Below are positions 1 to 10,700 of a stretch of DNA of 44,298 bases, piece by piece. The stretch spans positions 1-44,298 of the forward strand of contig NZ_APNK01000030.1 in the NCBI RefSeq assembly GCF_000732535.1, read 5' to 3'. Both the position numbers and the translations under genes were made by a program. The stretch is from Salinisphaera hydrothermalis C41B8. GTDB taxonomy: Bacteria; Pseudomonadota; Gammaproteobacteria; Nevskiales; Salinisphaeraceae. A model generated the notes under the pieces. That model made no database searches. It worked only from the letters and a program-made list of their open reading frames with translations, and had not been told where the DNA came from. Each line of letters starts with the position of its first letter. Positions within the stretch are counted from its first letter, which is position 1.

Positions 1-5
1 ACGAT

Positions 6-41
6 CCCGTCCTCAACGTAACCCACGAGCTTGAGGACGGG
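6..41. other. Perfect 11-bp inverted repeat at left edge
   Basis: CCCGTCCTCAA at 6-16 is exactly complementary to 31-41 across a 14-nt loop. No T-run follows on either strand, so this is not a clear intrinsic terminator. It lies downstream of the leftward cls gene and could help end that transcript or one entering from outside the window. I see no convincing gene between 42 and 449. A 108-codon reading frame there has no recognisable motif, no ribosome-binding site and a composition unlike neighbouring proteins. Confidence 0.5.
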
Positions 42-449
42 CAGGTCAATCCATGGTGTCTAACCCGACCTACATCGGACGCCGGTCACCGTTGAACGCT
101 CGGGCTGCGTTCCGCGAAGACAACAGTCCGCAGATCGACGCCGATGCAGTTGTGCTTTCGCGATGTAGCGGATTCGAGGCGCTACCCTGCGCTGAGTCGA
201 ACACAGCTTGTGGCTTGAATGATGCATTCGGGAACGAAGCACATAAAGCCCTCCGCGCCATGACCAAACGCATGCCCCGAAACCTAACCGCATCTGTGTC
301 ATCTGCGAAATCTGCGGATCAATGCCTCAAGGCGTCAGCACGGCGCCCCGAAGCCATTTGCGCCTTTGGCGTTCATTAGCGGACTAAAAACGCCAACACA
401 GCCTGTCGGCCGAATCCGATGAGCGAGCCGGAAATCCGACGGCGCTGAT

Positions 450-1898
450 CTAAAGATACGGCGAGAACAGCCAGAAGAACGAGTCGCGCAGGCGCGTCGG
501 CAGGCTACGAGCCGCAAAGTCTTCGCGGGTATAAGGTTGGCTGCGGCCGATGGTGCTCACAACGTACGCGGCGAGCGTGGATACGGTCTCGACGTGGAAC
601 AGCTCCACGGCCAGCTCGAAGTTCAGACGCAGGCTGCGCGGGTCGATGTTCGGCGAGCCGATCAGGGCATAGTCGTGGTCGATGATGAACAGCTTGGTAT
701 GCGCGAACGGCCGCGGCTGGAAGTACACGTTGACGCCGCGCGTGACCAGTTCCCCGAGATCATGACGCGCCGCCCAGGCTACCGGCGGCAGATTGTTGCT
801 CTCGGGCAGGACGATCGACACCTCGACACCGCGCAGCGCCGCGGCCTGTAGCGCCCCCACCAGCGCCGGGCCGGGCAGGAAGTACGGCGTGACGATGAGA
901 ATACGTTCGTAGGCGCTCGACACCGCGGTCACCAGGAGCGTGCTCAGGCGTTCGATGTCGTGGGTCGGGCCGTTCTCGATCGTGCGACAGGCCGCATGCC
1001 CGAGTGCCGGCAGTTCGCGCGCGCTGATCGCACTCTGCTGGCCGGTAGCAAACGCCCAGTCGGAGAGAAACACGGCTTCAATCTGGCGCACGATCGGCCC
1101 GGCCAACCGGAAATGCATATCCGCCACGCCCGAGTTGGCGGAGACGAAATGCCGATCGCCGATGTTCATGCCACCGGTAAAGGCGATCCCACCGTCGGTG
1201 ACCAGAATCTTGCGATGGTTACGCAGATTGAGCCGTAACGCCGGCGGCCAAAGCCGAGGCGGCAGAAAACGCGCTACCGTCACGCCGGCCGCCTCGAGCT
1301 CGCCGACCGGACGCTTGCCCGGCCATGCATACCACTCGCCCACGCCGTCGATCAGCACGCGGACATCCACGCCGCGGTCCGCCGCACGGGACAGCGCGGC
1401 AATGAAGCGTTGCCCAACCCGATTGGTTTCGAAGATGTAGGTGGTCAGATAAACGAATTCGGTGGCTGCCTCGATCGCCTCGACCATCGGCGGATAGGCC
1501 TTGTCGCCGTTGTTGAGCACGTCCACGCGATTACCCGCCACCACCGGCCAGGCCGATAGCCGATCCCCGGCGGCGGCCAATCCCAGCCGTCGATGACCGA
1601 TGAAGGCACGATAGTCGCAGAGCTCCGCGTCAGCCCCGGTGCGATGCGCGCCCAGACCGTGGCGCGAGGCCCGATCCAGCCGCCGGGCCCGGATACGCAC
1701 ACGATTGACGCCGAACATGTAGTACAGCAACGGGCCGAGCGGCGGGAACAGCAGAGAAATACCGATCCAGCCAAAGGCGCTGCTCGGCGTCTCGCGCGTG
1801 AGCAGGGCATGCACGGCCGCCGCAATGGCGCTGCCGGCCACGATTGCGATGGGCAACCAGAATTCGATAAGGCCGAGCACCGCTTCGGCCGACATCAT
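450..1898 (-). CDS. cls: Cardiolipin synthase (PLD superfamily)
   Basis: This enzyme joins two phosphatidylglycerol molecules into cardiolipin and glycerol at the inner membrane. The 482 residues fit the bacterial Cls family. Two N-terminal hydrophobic segments (about residues 7-30 and 40-62) are followed by two phospholipase D domains. Their HKD motifs are visible as HRKILVTDGG...GGMNIGD and HTKLFIIDHDYALIGSPNID, the second ending in the usual N-x-D pattern. Two adjacent ATG codons open the gene (1898 and 1895) behind a G-rich stretch; either could be used. It lies 235 bp downstream of the opp genes on the same strand and is probably a separate unit. Cardiolipin rises in many bacteria under osmotic stress, which would suit the osmolyte genes nearby, but that link is inference. 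Confidence 0.93.
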   Translation of the reverse strand: MMSAEAVLGLIEFWLPIAIVAGSAIAAAVHALLTRETPSSAFGWIGISLLFPPLGPLLYYMFGVNRVRIRARRLDRASRHGLGAHRTGADAELCDYRAFIGHRRLGLAAAGDRLSAWPVVAGNRVDVLNNGDKAYPPMVEAIEAATEFVYLTTYIFETNRVGQRFIAALSRAADRGVDVRVLIDGVGEWYAWPGKRPVGELEAAGVTVARFLPPRLWPPALRLNLRNHRKILVTDGGIAFTGGMNIGDRHFVSANSGVADMHFRLAGPIVRQIEAVFLSDWAFATGQQSAISARELPALGHAACRTIENGPTHDIERLSTLLVTAVSSAYERILIVTPYFLPGPALVGALQAAALRGVEVSIVLPESNNLPPVAWAARHDLGELVTRGVNVYFQPRPFAHTKLFIIDHDYALIGSPNIDPRSLRLNFELAVELFHVETVSTLAAYVVSTIGRSQPYTREDFAARSLPTRLRDSFFWLFSPYL

Positions 1899-2133
1899 CG
1901 TGTTCGCCCCCGCGAACCGCCGGCTCTATGCGTCCCTGTGGATTGCCGGCTCGTCATGCCCGTTACCCGTGTCCGTGACCTCGCCACGCCTGACCGCGGC
2001 TGCTGGCGTCGATCTTAGGGGGTCCATGCCGCACATGCATCCGTCGAAGCCCGGGGGCAAGCAACGACGGGGCGCGATGCCGCTCCCGATAGACGGATTG
2101 CGCCGCCGATAGCATGACCGCGAGCGCCGAGAC

Positions 2134-2937
2134 TCAGCCTTCGAGGCGCGGAATCGCGGCCAGCAAGTCGCGGGTATACTCGGCCTCGGGCGCGTTGAAC
2201 ACCTTATCGATCGAGCCGTGTTCGACCAGATCGCCAGCGCGCATGACCAGCGCCCGGCTGCACTGGCCGGCCACCACGCCAAGGTCATGGGTGATCAGCA
2301 ATAGCGCCGTGTTGGTGCGCTCGCGCAGCTCGGCGATCACGTCGAGAATCTCATCCTGCACGGTCACGTCGAGCGCGGTGGTCGGCTCGTCGGCAATCAG
2401 CAGCTCCGGCTCGCAGGACAGGGCCATGGCGATCATCACGCGCTGACGCATGCCGCCCGAGAACTGATGCGGGTAGTACTTGATCCGGCGTGCGGCCTCG
2501 GGAATACGCACGGCCTCCATCATCTCGATGGCCGCCTTCATTGCCTCGCGTCGGCCCATGCCGCGATGCGTTCGCAGCAGCTCGATCATCTGTGTGGAGA
2601 TCTTCAAGTGCGGATTGAGCGCAGTCATCGGGTCCTGAAAGATCATGGCGATGCGCGCCCCGCGCACCCGGCGCAACACGCGAGGTTTCGCGCCGACGAG
2701 CTCGATCGAAGGCTCGCCGGCTTGGGCCGATGCCAGTTTCGCCGAGCCGGACACGCGGGCGTTGCCCGCCAATAGGCCCATCAGCGCGAGCACGCTCTGG
2801 CTCTTGCCCGAGCCGGATTCGCCGACAATGCCCACAGCTTCGCCGCGATCGATGGAGAACGACAGATCGTGGACCGCGTCGACCCGGCCGGCATGGGTCT
2901 CGAAATCGATCTTCAGGTTCTGGACGTCAAGCAGCAT
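2134..2937 (-). CDS. oppD: Oligopeptide ABC transporter ATPase, short OppD
   Basis: This cytoplasmic ATPase would power the OppBC peptide channel. Walker A (GESGSGKS, about residues 39-46), the Q-loop ([10 protein letters not shown]), the signature FSGGMRQRV and Walker [13 protein letters not shown] are intact, followed by the switch histidine in LLITHDLG. The protein is 267 residues, against roughly 320-340 for typical OppD. It stops at [13 protein letters not shown], exactly where the C-terminal oligopeptide-transporter extension (oligo_HPY) would continue. It begins 8 bp after oppC and is the last gene of the operon. The partner ATPase OppF, normally next, is absent: the next gene is cls. 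Either this protein works as a homodimer, or an OppF is encoded elsewhere. Confidence 0.9.
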   Translation of the reverse strand: MLLDVQNLKIDFETHAGRVDAVHDLSFSIDRGEAVGIVGESGSGKSQSVLALMGLLAGNARVSGSAKLASAQAGEPSIELVGAKPRVLRRVRGARIAMIFQDPMTALNPHLKISTQMIELLRTHRGMGRREAMKAAIEMMEAVRIPEAARRIKYYPHQFSGGMRQRVMIAMALSCEPELLIADEPTTALDVTVQDEILDVIAELRERTNTALLLITHDLGVVAGQCSRALVMRAGDLVEHGSIDKVFNAPEAEYTRDLLAAIPRLEG

Positions 2938-2945
2938 GATCGCCC

Positions 2946-3836
2946 CTACCGGTCGTTCGGATCGAGGGCATCACGCAGCCCGTCGCCGATGAAGTTGAAA
3001 CAGAACAGCGTCACGGCCAGGAAGATCGACGGAATGACCAACAGCCACGGCGCACGTCCCATTTCGCCCACGCCGTCGTTGATCAACGCGCCCCAGGACG
3101 TCATCGGTTCCTGCACGCCGAGGCCGAGGAAGCTCAGGAACGATTCGAACAGGATCACCTGGGGAATCGTAAGCGTGACGTAGACGACGATCAGCCCCAG
3201 CAGATTGGGCACGATATGGCGCACGATGATCGCGGTGCCCGAGGCCCCGGCCATGCGTGCCGCCTCGACGTAGGGTTGCTGCTTGATGGTCAGCGTCTGG
3301 CCGCGAACAATACGGGCCATGTCGAGCCAACTGACCGCGCCGATGGCGAGGAACATCAGAAACAGGCTCTGGCCGAAGAACACGACCATGAGAATCACCA
3401 GGAACATGAACGGCAGCGCGTAGAGAATATCCACGGTGCGCATCATGAACCCGTCGATCCGGCCGCCGATAAAGCCGGCCGTAGCGCCATAGGCCACGCC
3501 GATCAGCAGGCTGACGAAGGCCGTGACGATGCCGACCATCAACGAGATCCGGCCGCCGACCATGGTCCGCACGAACAGATCCCGGCCGACGCTGTCGGTG
3601 CCGAAGATATGGCCGTGCGCCAGTGTTGGCGCCTGCCAGATCGCATCGTAGTCCTGGCTGTAATAGTTGTTCGGGGTGAGCCACGGGCCCACGATCACCA
3701 TGAGCACGACCAGCCCGAGCACCGCGATCGAGGCGATCGCCGCCTTGTTGGCCGCGAGCCGGCGCATGGCATCGCGGCCCAGGCTGTTGCCTTTAACCGC
3801 CTTTTCCATGGCTTCCTGCTGGGTCGATTTCGCCAT
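2946..3836 (-). CDS. oppC: Oligopeptide ABC transporter permease OppC
   Basis: Inner-membrane half of the peptide channel, 296 residues. The protein starts MAKSTQQEAMEKAVKG with a cytoplasmic N-terminal stretch. One membrane span (about residues 35-56) follows, then a periplasmic loop, then the conserved permease core. That core includes GTDSVGRDLFVRTMVGGRISL and the ATPase-coupling EAA loop EAARMAGASGTAIIVRHIVPN. The start at 3836 is chosen because its ATG shares one base with the oppB stop codon (TGATG), a translational coupling typical of opp operons. A longer frame upstream merely runs through oppB in another frame. Confidence 0.93.
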   Translation of the reverse strand: MAKSTQQEAMEKAVKGNSLGRDAMRRLAANKAAIASIAVLGLVVLMVIVGPWLTPNNYYSQDYDAIWQAPTLAHGHIFGTDSVGRDLFVRTMVGGRISLMVGIVTAFVSLLIGVAYGATAGFIGGRIDGFMMRTVDILYALPFMFLVILMVVFFGQSLFLMFLAIGAVSWLDMARIVRGQTLTIKQQPYVEAARMAGASGTAIIVRHIVPNLLGLIVVYVTLTIPQVILFESFLSFLGLGVQEPMTSWGALINDGVGEMGRAPWLLVIPSIFLAVTLFCFNFIGDGLRDALDPNDR

Positions 3837-4750
3837 CAGTAGGTCACCCGCGGATCGAGCCAGCCATAGATCAAATCGACCACCAGGTTGAAGGCGATCA
3901 CGATCAGCCCGTAGAACAGCGTGATGCCGAGCACGAGCGTGTAGTCGCGATTGAGCGCCCCGTTGACGAAGAACCGGCCAATGCCGGGCATGCCGAAAAT
4001 TTCCTCGATGACCACCGAGCCGGTCAGAATCGCCGCGGCCGCCGGCCCAAGATAGGACACCACCGGCAGAATCGCCGCCGGCAGGATGTGCACGCCGTAT
4101 ACCCGTGCGGTCGACAGCCCCTTGGCGCGGGCGGTACGTACGAAATTCGAGCGCAGCACCTCGATCGTCGAGGCCCGCATGATGCGCAGGATGTAAGCCG
4201 TGAACATCGCCGCCAGGGTGATCACCGGCAGGATATAGCTCTGCCAACTATCGACGCCGCCGGCCGGCAGCCAATCGTTGTAGACCGCGGCCCAGAGGAT
4301 GAGCAGCGGCGCGATCACGAAGCTCGGCATCGAAATACCGCCCAGCGCGATCGCCGAGCACAGATAATCGGTGATCCGGTTCTGGCGCACCGCCGCCAGC
4401 ATACCGAGCGGCACGCCGAGGACGAGCGCGAGCAGCAGCGCAAAGCCGCCGATCGTCAGCGAGACCGGAAAGCCCTCGGCGATCAGGTCGTTCACCGTCG
4501 TGTCCTTGTACTGGTACGACGGGCCGAAATCGAAGTGGGCGATGTTGAGTAGATAGCGACCGTACTGCTCGTAGATCGGCTCATCCAGATGATATTTCGC
4601 CTCCAGATTCGCCTTGACCTCGGGCGGCATCTCGCGCGCCATAGAGAACGGGCTGCCGGGCGCGGCATGCACCAGGATGAACGACAGCGTGAGCAGGATG
4701 AACAACGTCGGAATCGCGCCCAGCAGACGCTTGATCGTATAGGCCAGCAT
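3836..4750 (-). CDS. oppB: Oligopeptide ABC transporter permease OppB
   Basis: First membrane subunit of the peptide importer, 304 residues, close to the usual 306. It opens with the typical MLAYTIKRLLGAIPTLFILLTLSFILVHAAPGSP-type transmembrane start (described here in part), carries about six membrane spans, and has the EAA-like coupling loop VRTARAKGLSTARVYGVHILP. The C-terminus DLIYGWLDPRVTY is characteristic of this family. It follows oppA by 50 bp and overlaps oppC by one base, so oppA-B-C-D form one transcription unit running leftwards. Confidence 0.94.
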   Translation of the reverse strand: MLAYTIKRLLGAIPTLFILLTLSFILVHAAPGSPFSMAREMPPEVKANLEAKYHLDEPIYEQYGRYLLNIAHFDFGPSYQYKDTTVNDLIAEGFPVSLTIGGFALLLALVLGVPLGMLAAVRQNRITDYLCSAIALGGISMPSFVIAPLLILWAAVYNDWLPAGGVDSWQSYILPVITLAAMFTAYILRIMRASTIEVLRSNFVRTARAKGLSTARVYGVHILPAAILPVVSYLGPAAAAILTGSVVIEEIFGMPGIGRFFVNGALNRDYTLVLGITLFYGLIVIAFNLVVDLIYGWLDPRVTY

Positions 4751-4800
4751 CTACAACGCTCCCTGAAACAGACGGTTGGGCGAAAGAATCAGGCGACGCA

Positions 4801-6471
4801 TCATGAGCCGCCACCCTTCTGCCCGGCCGGCACGATATTCAGATAGCGGGTGAGATACACATCCAGCGGATTGCCGACGAAACCCTTCACATAGGGCTTG
4901 ATCAGGTGGTGATTCGTGACGAACCACAGCGGCACCACCGGATTCTGCTTGAGAATCAATGCCTCGGCCTTGTGCATCACGGCAGTGCGCTGCGGCCCGT
5001 TCGGCATGTGCTCGGAGGCGGACTGCAGCCGGTCGTACTCGGCGTTGTCCCAGCCCGGCTCGTTGTTGCCGGAATGCGAATTCAGGATCGACAGGAAGGT
5101 ATTCGGATCCTGGTAATCGCCAATCCAGCCGGCAAAGAACAGCGTCGTATCGATATGTCGGTGCACGGTCGACAGATAGACCTTCCATTCCTGGTTCCAG
5201 GGAATGACGTCGGCCCCCAGCACCCGCCGCCACATGGCCGACGCCACGATCGCGATCTGCTTGTTCGACTCGCTGGACGGATACAACAGCTTGACCTTGA
5301 GCGGATGATCCTTGGAATAGCCGGCCTCGTGATAGAGCTTGCGCGCCATGGCCTCGCGCTTCTTGTCCGGCCAGTTCGTCCACGGATAGGTCACGCTGTC
5401 GTAACCGTGCATGTCGCCCGGGATGTACGAAAATCCCGGCGGCTGTCCGCCGCGCAGGATCTTCTGGACGATGATGCGTCGATCCAGCGCCATGGACAGC
5501 GCCATGCGCAGTTTCGGATTGTCCTTGAACGGCGGTCGCGTGACGTTGAAGCCGAAGTAATACAGCCCCAGACCGGGCACCGCATGCATCTGCTTCGGGA
5601 TGTGCTTGTGGATCGCCTCGAGCTTGGAGCTCGGCGCGCTGTAGGTGAAATCCAGCGCGCCCGACTGGTAGCGCGACAGCTCTGAATTGCTGTCGCCGAT
5701 CGGGGAGTAGACGACCCGATCGATCTTCGTGTCCTTGTTATCCCGATAATAGCGATTGCGCGTGAGCACGATCTTGTTGTTGACCTGCCAACTCTTGAGT
5801 ACGTACGCGCCGTCGCTCACGGCATGGGCCGGCTGGGTAAATTGGTTACCCCATTGCTTCACCGCTGGCGGATACACCGGATAACTGCTCGGATGCGCCA
5901 GCGTCTGTAGAAAGAACGGCGTGCGGTCGTGCAGCTGGATCTTGAGTGTATGCGCATCGATGGCCGTCACGCCCAGTGTGCTCGGATCCTTCTTGCCGGA
6001 CGTGATCGCCGAGGCATTCACGATCGGCGAATGGATATCGGCATACGGTGAAGCCGTGGCCGGCGCGACCGCCCGCCGCAGGCTGAACACGAAATCCTGG
6101 GCGGTCACCGGCTTGCCATTGGACCAGCGCGCATCGTGGCGCAGATGGAAGATATAGGTCTTGCCGTCGTCGCTGACGTCCCAGGATTTGGCGACGCCGG
6201 GAATGACGTCACCGGTCCGCGAATAGGTAACCAGCCCCTCGTACATGTCGTAGAGCACGTTGGCTGCCGGTACCCCCGAGGCCTGGGCCGGGTCCAGCGT
6301 CTGCGGCTCGGCACCATTGCCCTTGCGCAGGGTCTTGGTGCCGTCAGGACCGATATCGGGGCTGATGCGATTGGGGAATTTATGATCTTCGCCGCTGCCG
6401 CAACCCACTAGCCCGATACAGACCAGCAGCGCAACGCTGATAATGCGAAGTCGACGCATAGCACCCCTCAT
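4801..6471 (-). CDS. oppA: Peptide-binding lipoprotein OppA
   Basis: Substrate-binding component of the Opp importer (SBP_bac_5 family). It would capture peptides in the periplasm and deliver them to OppBC. The N-terminus is a lipoprotein signal peptide with lipobox LVGC, making Cys24 (from the first Met) the likely lipidated residue. Family landmarks include GAEPQTLDPAQASG, the YDMYEGLVTYSRTGDVIPGVAKSW region (quoted in part) and the AGWIGDYQDPNTFL motif. Length is 556 residues, or 552 if translation starts at the second ATG (6459), which has AGGGG four bases upstream. The first ATG has GGAG at a similar distance, so the start is not settled. It is the first opp gene, as usual. Confidence 0.93.
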   Translation of the reverse strand: MRGAMRRLRIISVALLVCIGLVGCGSGEDHKFPNRISPDIGPDGTKTLRKGNGAEPQTLDPAQASGVPAANVLYDMYEGLVTYSRTGDVIPGVAKSWDVSDDGKTYIFHLRHDARWSNGKPVTAQDFVFSLRRAVAPATASPYADIHSPIVNASAITSGKKDPSTLGVTAIDAHTLKIQLHDRTPFFLQTLAHPSSYPVYPPAVKQWGNQFTQPAHAVSDGAYVLKSWQVNNKIVLTRNRYYRDNKDTKIDRVVYSPIGDSNSELSRYQSGALDFTYSAPSSKLEAIHKHIPKQMHAVPGLGLYYFGFNVTRPPFKDNPKLRMALSMALDRRIIVQKILRGGQPPGFSYIPGDMHGYDSVTYPWTNWPDKKREAMARKLYHEAGYSKDHPLKVKLLYPSSESNKQIAIVASAMWRRVLGADVIPWNQEWKVYLSTVHRHIDTTLFFAGWIGDYQDPNTFLSILNSHSGNNEPGWDNAEYDRLQSASEHMPNGPQRTAVMHKAEALILKQNPVVPLWFVTNHHLIKPYVKGFVGNPLDVYLTRYLNIVPAGQKGGGS

Positions 6472-6571
6472 CAGGCTCCGGACACCGGGCAGCCTATACC
6501 AAACAAACGACGGCGGGCCGCGACCTCGACGAAGGGGCTAGGCTTCGTCCAGTCATGCACCGCAATACGGA

Positions 6572-8488
<1,917 letters not shown>

Positions 8489-8605
8489 GGCAATACGTGC
8501 CCGTTACGGGCCTGTTGTTCGTATGGGTCGGCAGGCGCGATGGCGCGCTGCACTACCGTCTCAAAGACGGTCGGCGAATCGTCGCCGGGGTTCATAAGAC
8601 GCGAG

Positions 8606-8611
8606 ATTATA
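8606..8611 (-). promoter_or_regulatory. Candidate -10 box of mnmG
   Basis: On the minus strand this reads TATAAT, a perfect sigma-70 -10 hexamer, 118 bp upstream of the mnmG start in otherwise GC-rich DNA. No good -35 box stands at 16-18 bp, so the call rests on the -10 alone. The resulting leader of about 110 nt could form two small stems, ACCGTC/GACGGT and GGCGA/TCGCC (near 8536-8585), without a T-run. The rest of the 302-bp gap between mnmG and the DUF945 gene (8489-8790) shows no gene or repeat. Confidence 0.4.
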
Positions 8612-8790
8612 ACGCCTCGTTCAAGACCCCGAGACGAATCGGTCCGATTTTCAGCCATCCGCTCTGAACCGGCCGATAGGCGCGGCGCTCGCTGGCGTAT
8701 CGTTCAATATTCTTTCCGCATTCCGCGGGTGGTTTACGCCCAAATACAACGATTATCCGGCCCGTACTCGCCGGGTAGCGCGACGCCCCA

Positions 8791-10164
8791 TCAAAGCCCC
8801 TGGGCCGCAGCCTGCAGCTGCTCGACCAATGACCGCCATTGCGCCCGGTTGCGGCCGTTGATCGTCATCTGCCCGCCGTGCAACACCAGATGCAGGCGAT
8901 ATCGCTTGCCGTCGTCGACCGGCGCGATCAGATCGCGGGCCGTCAGCGTCTCAAGGCGCGCATCGATCGCGGGCCCGGGCCGGGCACGCTCGGCTGGCCC
9001 GAGCGTACGCTGAATCAGACGCCGCAGCACCGGCCGCGGGAACGATAATTGCAGCTGCGCATCCAGCTGCGACAACAGCCCCACCGCGCCCGTCGGTGGT
9101 TTGAAATCCTTCGGCGTATGAATACGCGCCTGAGCACGGATCGCCCCGTCACGGGTCGCCAGCTCGAACCGGCCGATCCGGAGCCGCGAGCCCGGCGGGA
9201 ACAGAGCGGGCACCACATCGCGATACAGCTCGGGCGCGTTCAAGGCGCCGCCCGACCAGCCGCCGAGCTGAGTCCAGCGGCTGGGCAGCGTCGCCCATGC
9301 GAGTGCGCGCATGCCATGCTGCCGGCCATCGACAATCAACGTGCCCTGGGTGTTATCCGGCAGCACCAGCTTGTCGATACGCAACGACACCGCGGTCGTA
9401 TCCGGCGACGGGCGTCGAGTCGTCAGCTTCAACCCGGTGAATCGGGTGGCCTGCCCCCGGCCGTCATCCAGAGTGACCGAATCGGCACTCAATTGACGGT
9501 TGGCCAGGTCGCCATTGGCGGCGGGGCGGGCCTGAAAATGCACGTGGCGCCAGCCCAGATGGCCGGCGGATTGGCGAACCAGCGAAAACGATGGCCAATC
9601 CAGGTCGAGCCCCTCGATACGACGCCCCATGATGCCGGATTCCAGATCACCCGAGACGGTCGCGGTCTCGACGTGGGCCACCGGCTTCTGGCGGGCGACG
9701 TCGAACGTGGCCCCGGCGAGCGAGAGGTTCGCCTGCCCCCGGCTGTCCCAGCGAATACGCGACGTGATCGTCAACGGGCCGGGCGCTGGCGAAAAGACAT
9801 AGCGCGGCCAGAGCGAGGTCAAATCGGCCCGGGTCTTCACCACGGCCCATACCGGCACCAGCGACACCGGCTCGGCGCCCCAGGCCAACGGGCCGTGATC
9901 GATGCGGCTGTGGAGCGTCATCACCGGGCACGGTTTCGTGTGGCACAACGGCCCGATCGGCCGTAGCACGACGGTCGCATGCGAGACGAACCAGCCGCGA
10001 TGGAAATCGCGCCGTACGACCTGAAGATAACCCGGCACCGCGAGATGGGCCACAGCGTGGTCGAAACGCCCGGCCAGCAGCCAGCCCACGCCGTAGGGGG
10101 CCCCCACACCGAGCAGCGCCAGCACCGCCGCGCCCCAGAGCAGCGTCTTGATCAACAACCGCAT
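8791..10164 (-). CDS. DUF945 (YdgA-like) periplasmic-facing protein
   Basis: Protein of 457 residues with an N-terminal membrane anchor (about residues 4-28). It is followed by the region typical of DUF945/YdgA proteins: GRFDHAVAHL, then a short beta-rich stretch VVRRDFHRGWFVSHATVVLR. The remainder is long, beta-strand-rich and ends in a helix. YdgA-type proteins resemble AsmA-like inner-membrane proteins with a large periplasmic part, and their exact function is not established. It is transcribed leftwards and its start faces repeat copy A at 10251-10520. No operon partner is evident, since mnmG is about 300 bp downstream. Confidence 0.75.
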   Translation of the reverse strand: MRLLIKTLLWGAAVLALLGVGAPYGVGWLLAGRFDHAVAHLAVPGYLQVVRRDFHRGWFVSHATVVLRPIGPLCHTKPCPVMTLHSRIDHGPLAWGAEPVSLVPVWAVVKTRADLTSLWPRYVFSPAPGPLTITSRIRWDSRGQANLSLAGATFDVARQKPVAHVETATVSGDLESGIMGRRIEGLDLDWPSFSLVRQSAGHLGWRHVHFQARPAANGDLANRQLSADSVTLDDGRGQATRFTGLKLTTRRPSPDTTAVSLRIDKLVLPDNTQGTLIVDGRQHGMRALAWATLPSRWTQLGGWSGGALNAPELYRDVVPALFPPGSRLRIGRFELATRDGAIRAQARIHTPKDFKPPTGAVGLLSQLDAQLQLSFPRPVLRRLIQRTLGPAERARPGPAIDARLETLTARDLIAPVDDGKRYRLHLVLHGGQMTINGRNRAQWRSLVEQLQAAAQGL

Positions 10165-10250
10165 ACCCAGCCTCCGCCTGCGGCCACACCCGCGTGCGCC
10201 GCCTGTCGCTGTCCCAGCCGTGAGCTGCCGTTGATCATGACCTTCATATT

Positions 10251-10520
10251 AGGGACTGTTGCCGTTTCGTGCGCGCGCCGCGTTGGAGACCGCAAATCGT
10301 GTCCGGCAAGGCGCGAGTCGCCGCGTCGTGGCGTGCCACGACCCAGACTCGCAACGCCGAAGGGCGCGATTTGCGGCCCAACCCTTCGGGACAAGCGCTG
10401 TTTTGCGGCAATACAGCGTTATAGCTCTCTCGCGTAGGCCCACTACGCCGCGTTCGCTACGCCTCGTCTTGCCGCAAAACAGCACTTGGCGCGGACGCGC
10501 ACGAAACGGCAACAGTCCCT
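10251..10520 (+). repeat. Structured inverted-repeat element, copy A
   Basis: This 270-bp element has perfect 23-bp terminal inverted repeats (10251-10273 and 10498-10520), beginning AGGGACTGTTGCCGTTTCGT. Inside are nested stems: CCGCAAATCG at 10290-10299 pairs with 10367-10376; within it GCGAGTC at 10313-10319 pairs with 10346-10352; and within that GTCGTGGC/GCCACGAC form a hairpin at 10325-10342. A second arm pairs 10393-10410 with 10470-10487 (17 of 18). The predicted fold is a stem with two arms. The element carries no gene. It is related to copies B (inverted), C and D. Flanking dinucleotides are TA on the left and TG on the right, close to a TA target duplication. It separates the DUF945 gene from the phosphorylase gene. 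Confidence 0.85.
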
Positions 10521-10700
10521 GGAGCCTATTCCAATAGGACGGCGTGGACTGCGGCGCCCGGTGAACCGAGCCGGCCGGTCTGGTATGTATTTTGGTTCTA
10601 TTGAGCGTAGACCCGCACCTTCACACCCTTGCACCAAACTGGAGCATCGCCCCTTGGCCACGCACCACCCGCATGCTCGAGTTCAGAACAGGTTGATGCC

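Noticed and set aside
289-322. Threefold ATCTG-like motif (CATCTGTGTCATCTGCGAAA and following)
   Set aside because: Too short and imperfect to be called a tandem repeat or binding-site array.
53-379. 108-codon open frame near the left edge
   Set aside because: No motif, no ribosome-binding site, and overlapping frames on the other strand of similar length, as expected by chance in GC-rich DNA.
8489-8605. Possible riboswitch or attenuator in the mnmG leader
   Set aside because: Only two short stems without a T-run or a recognised motif.
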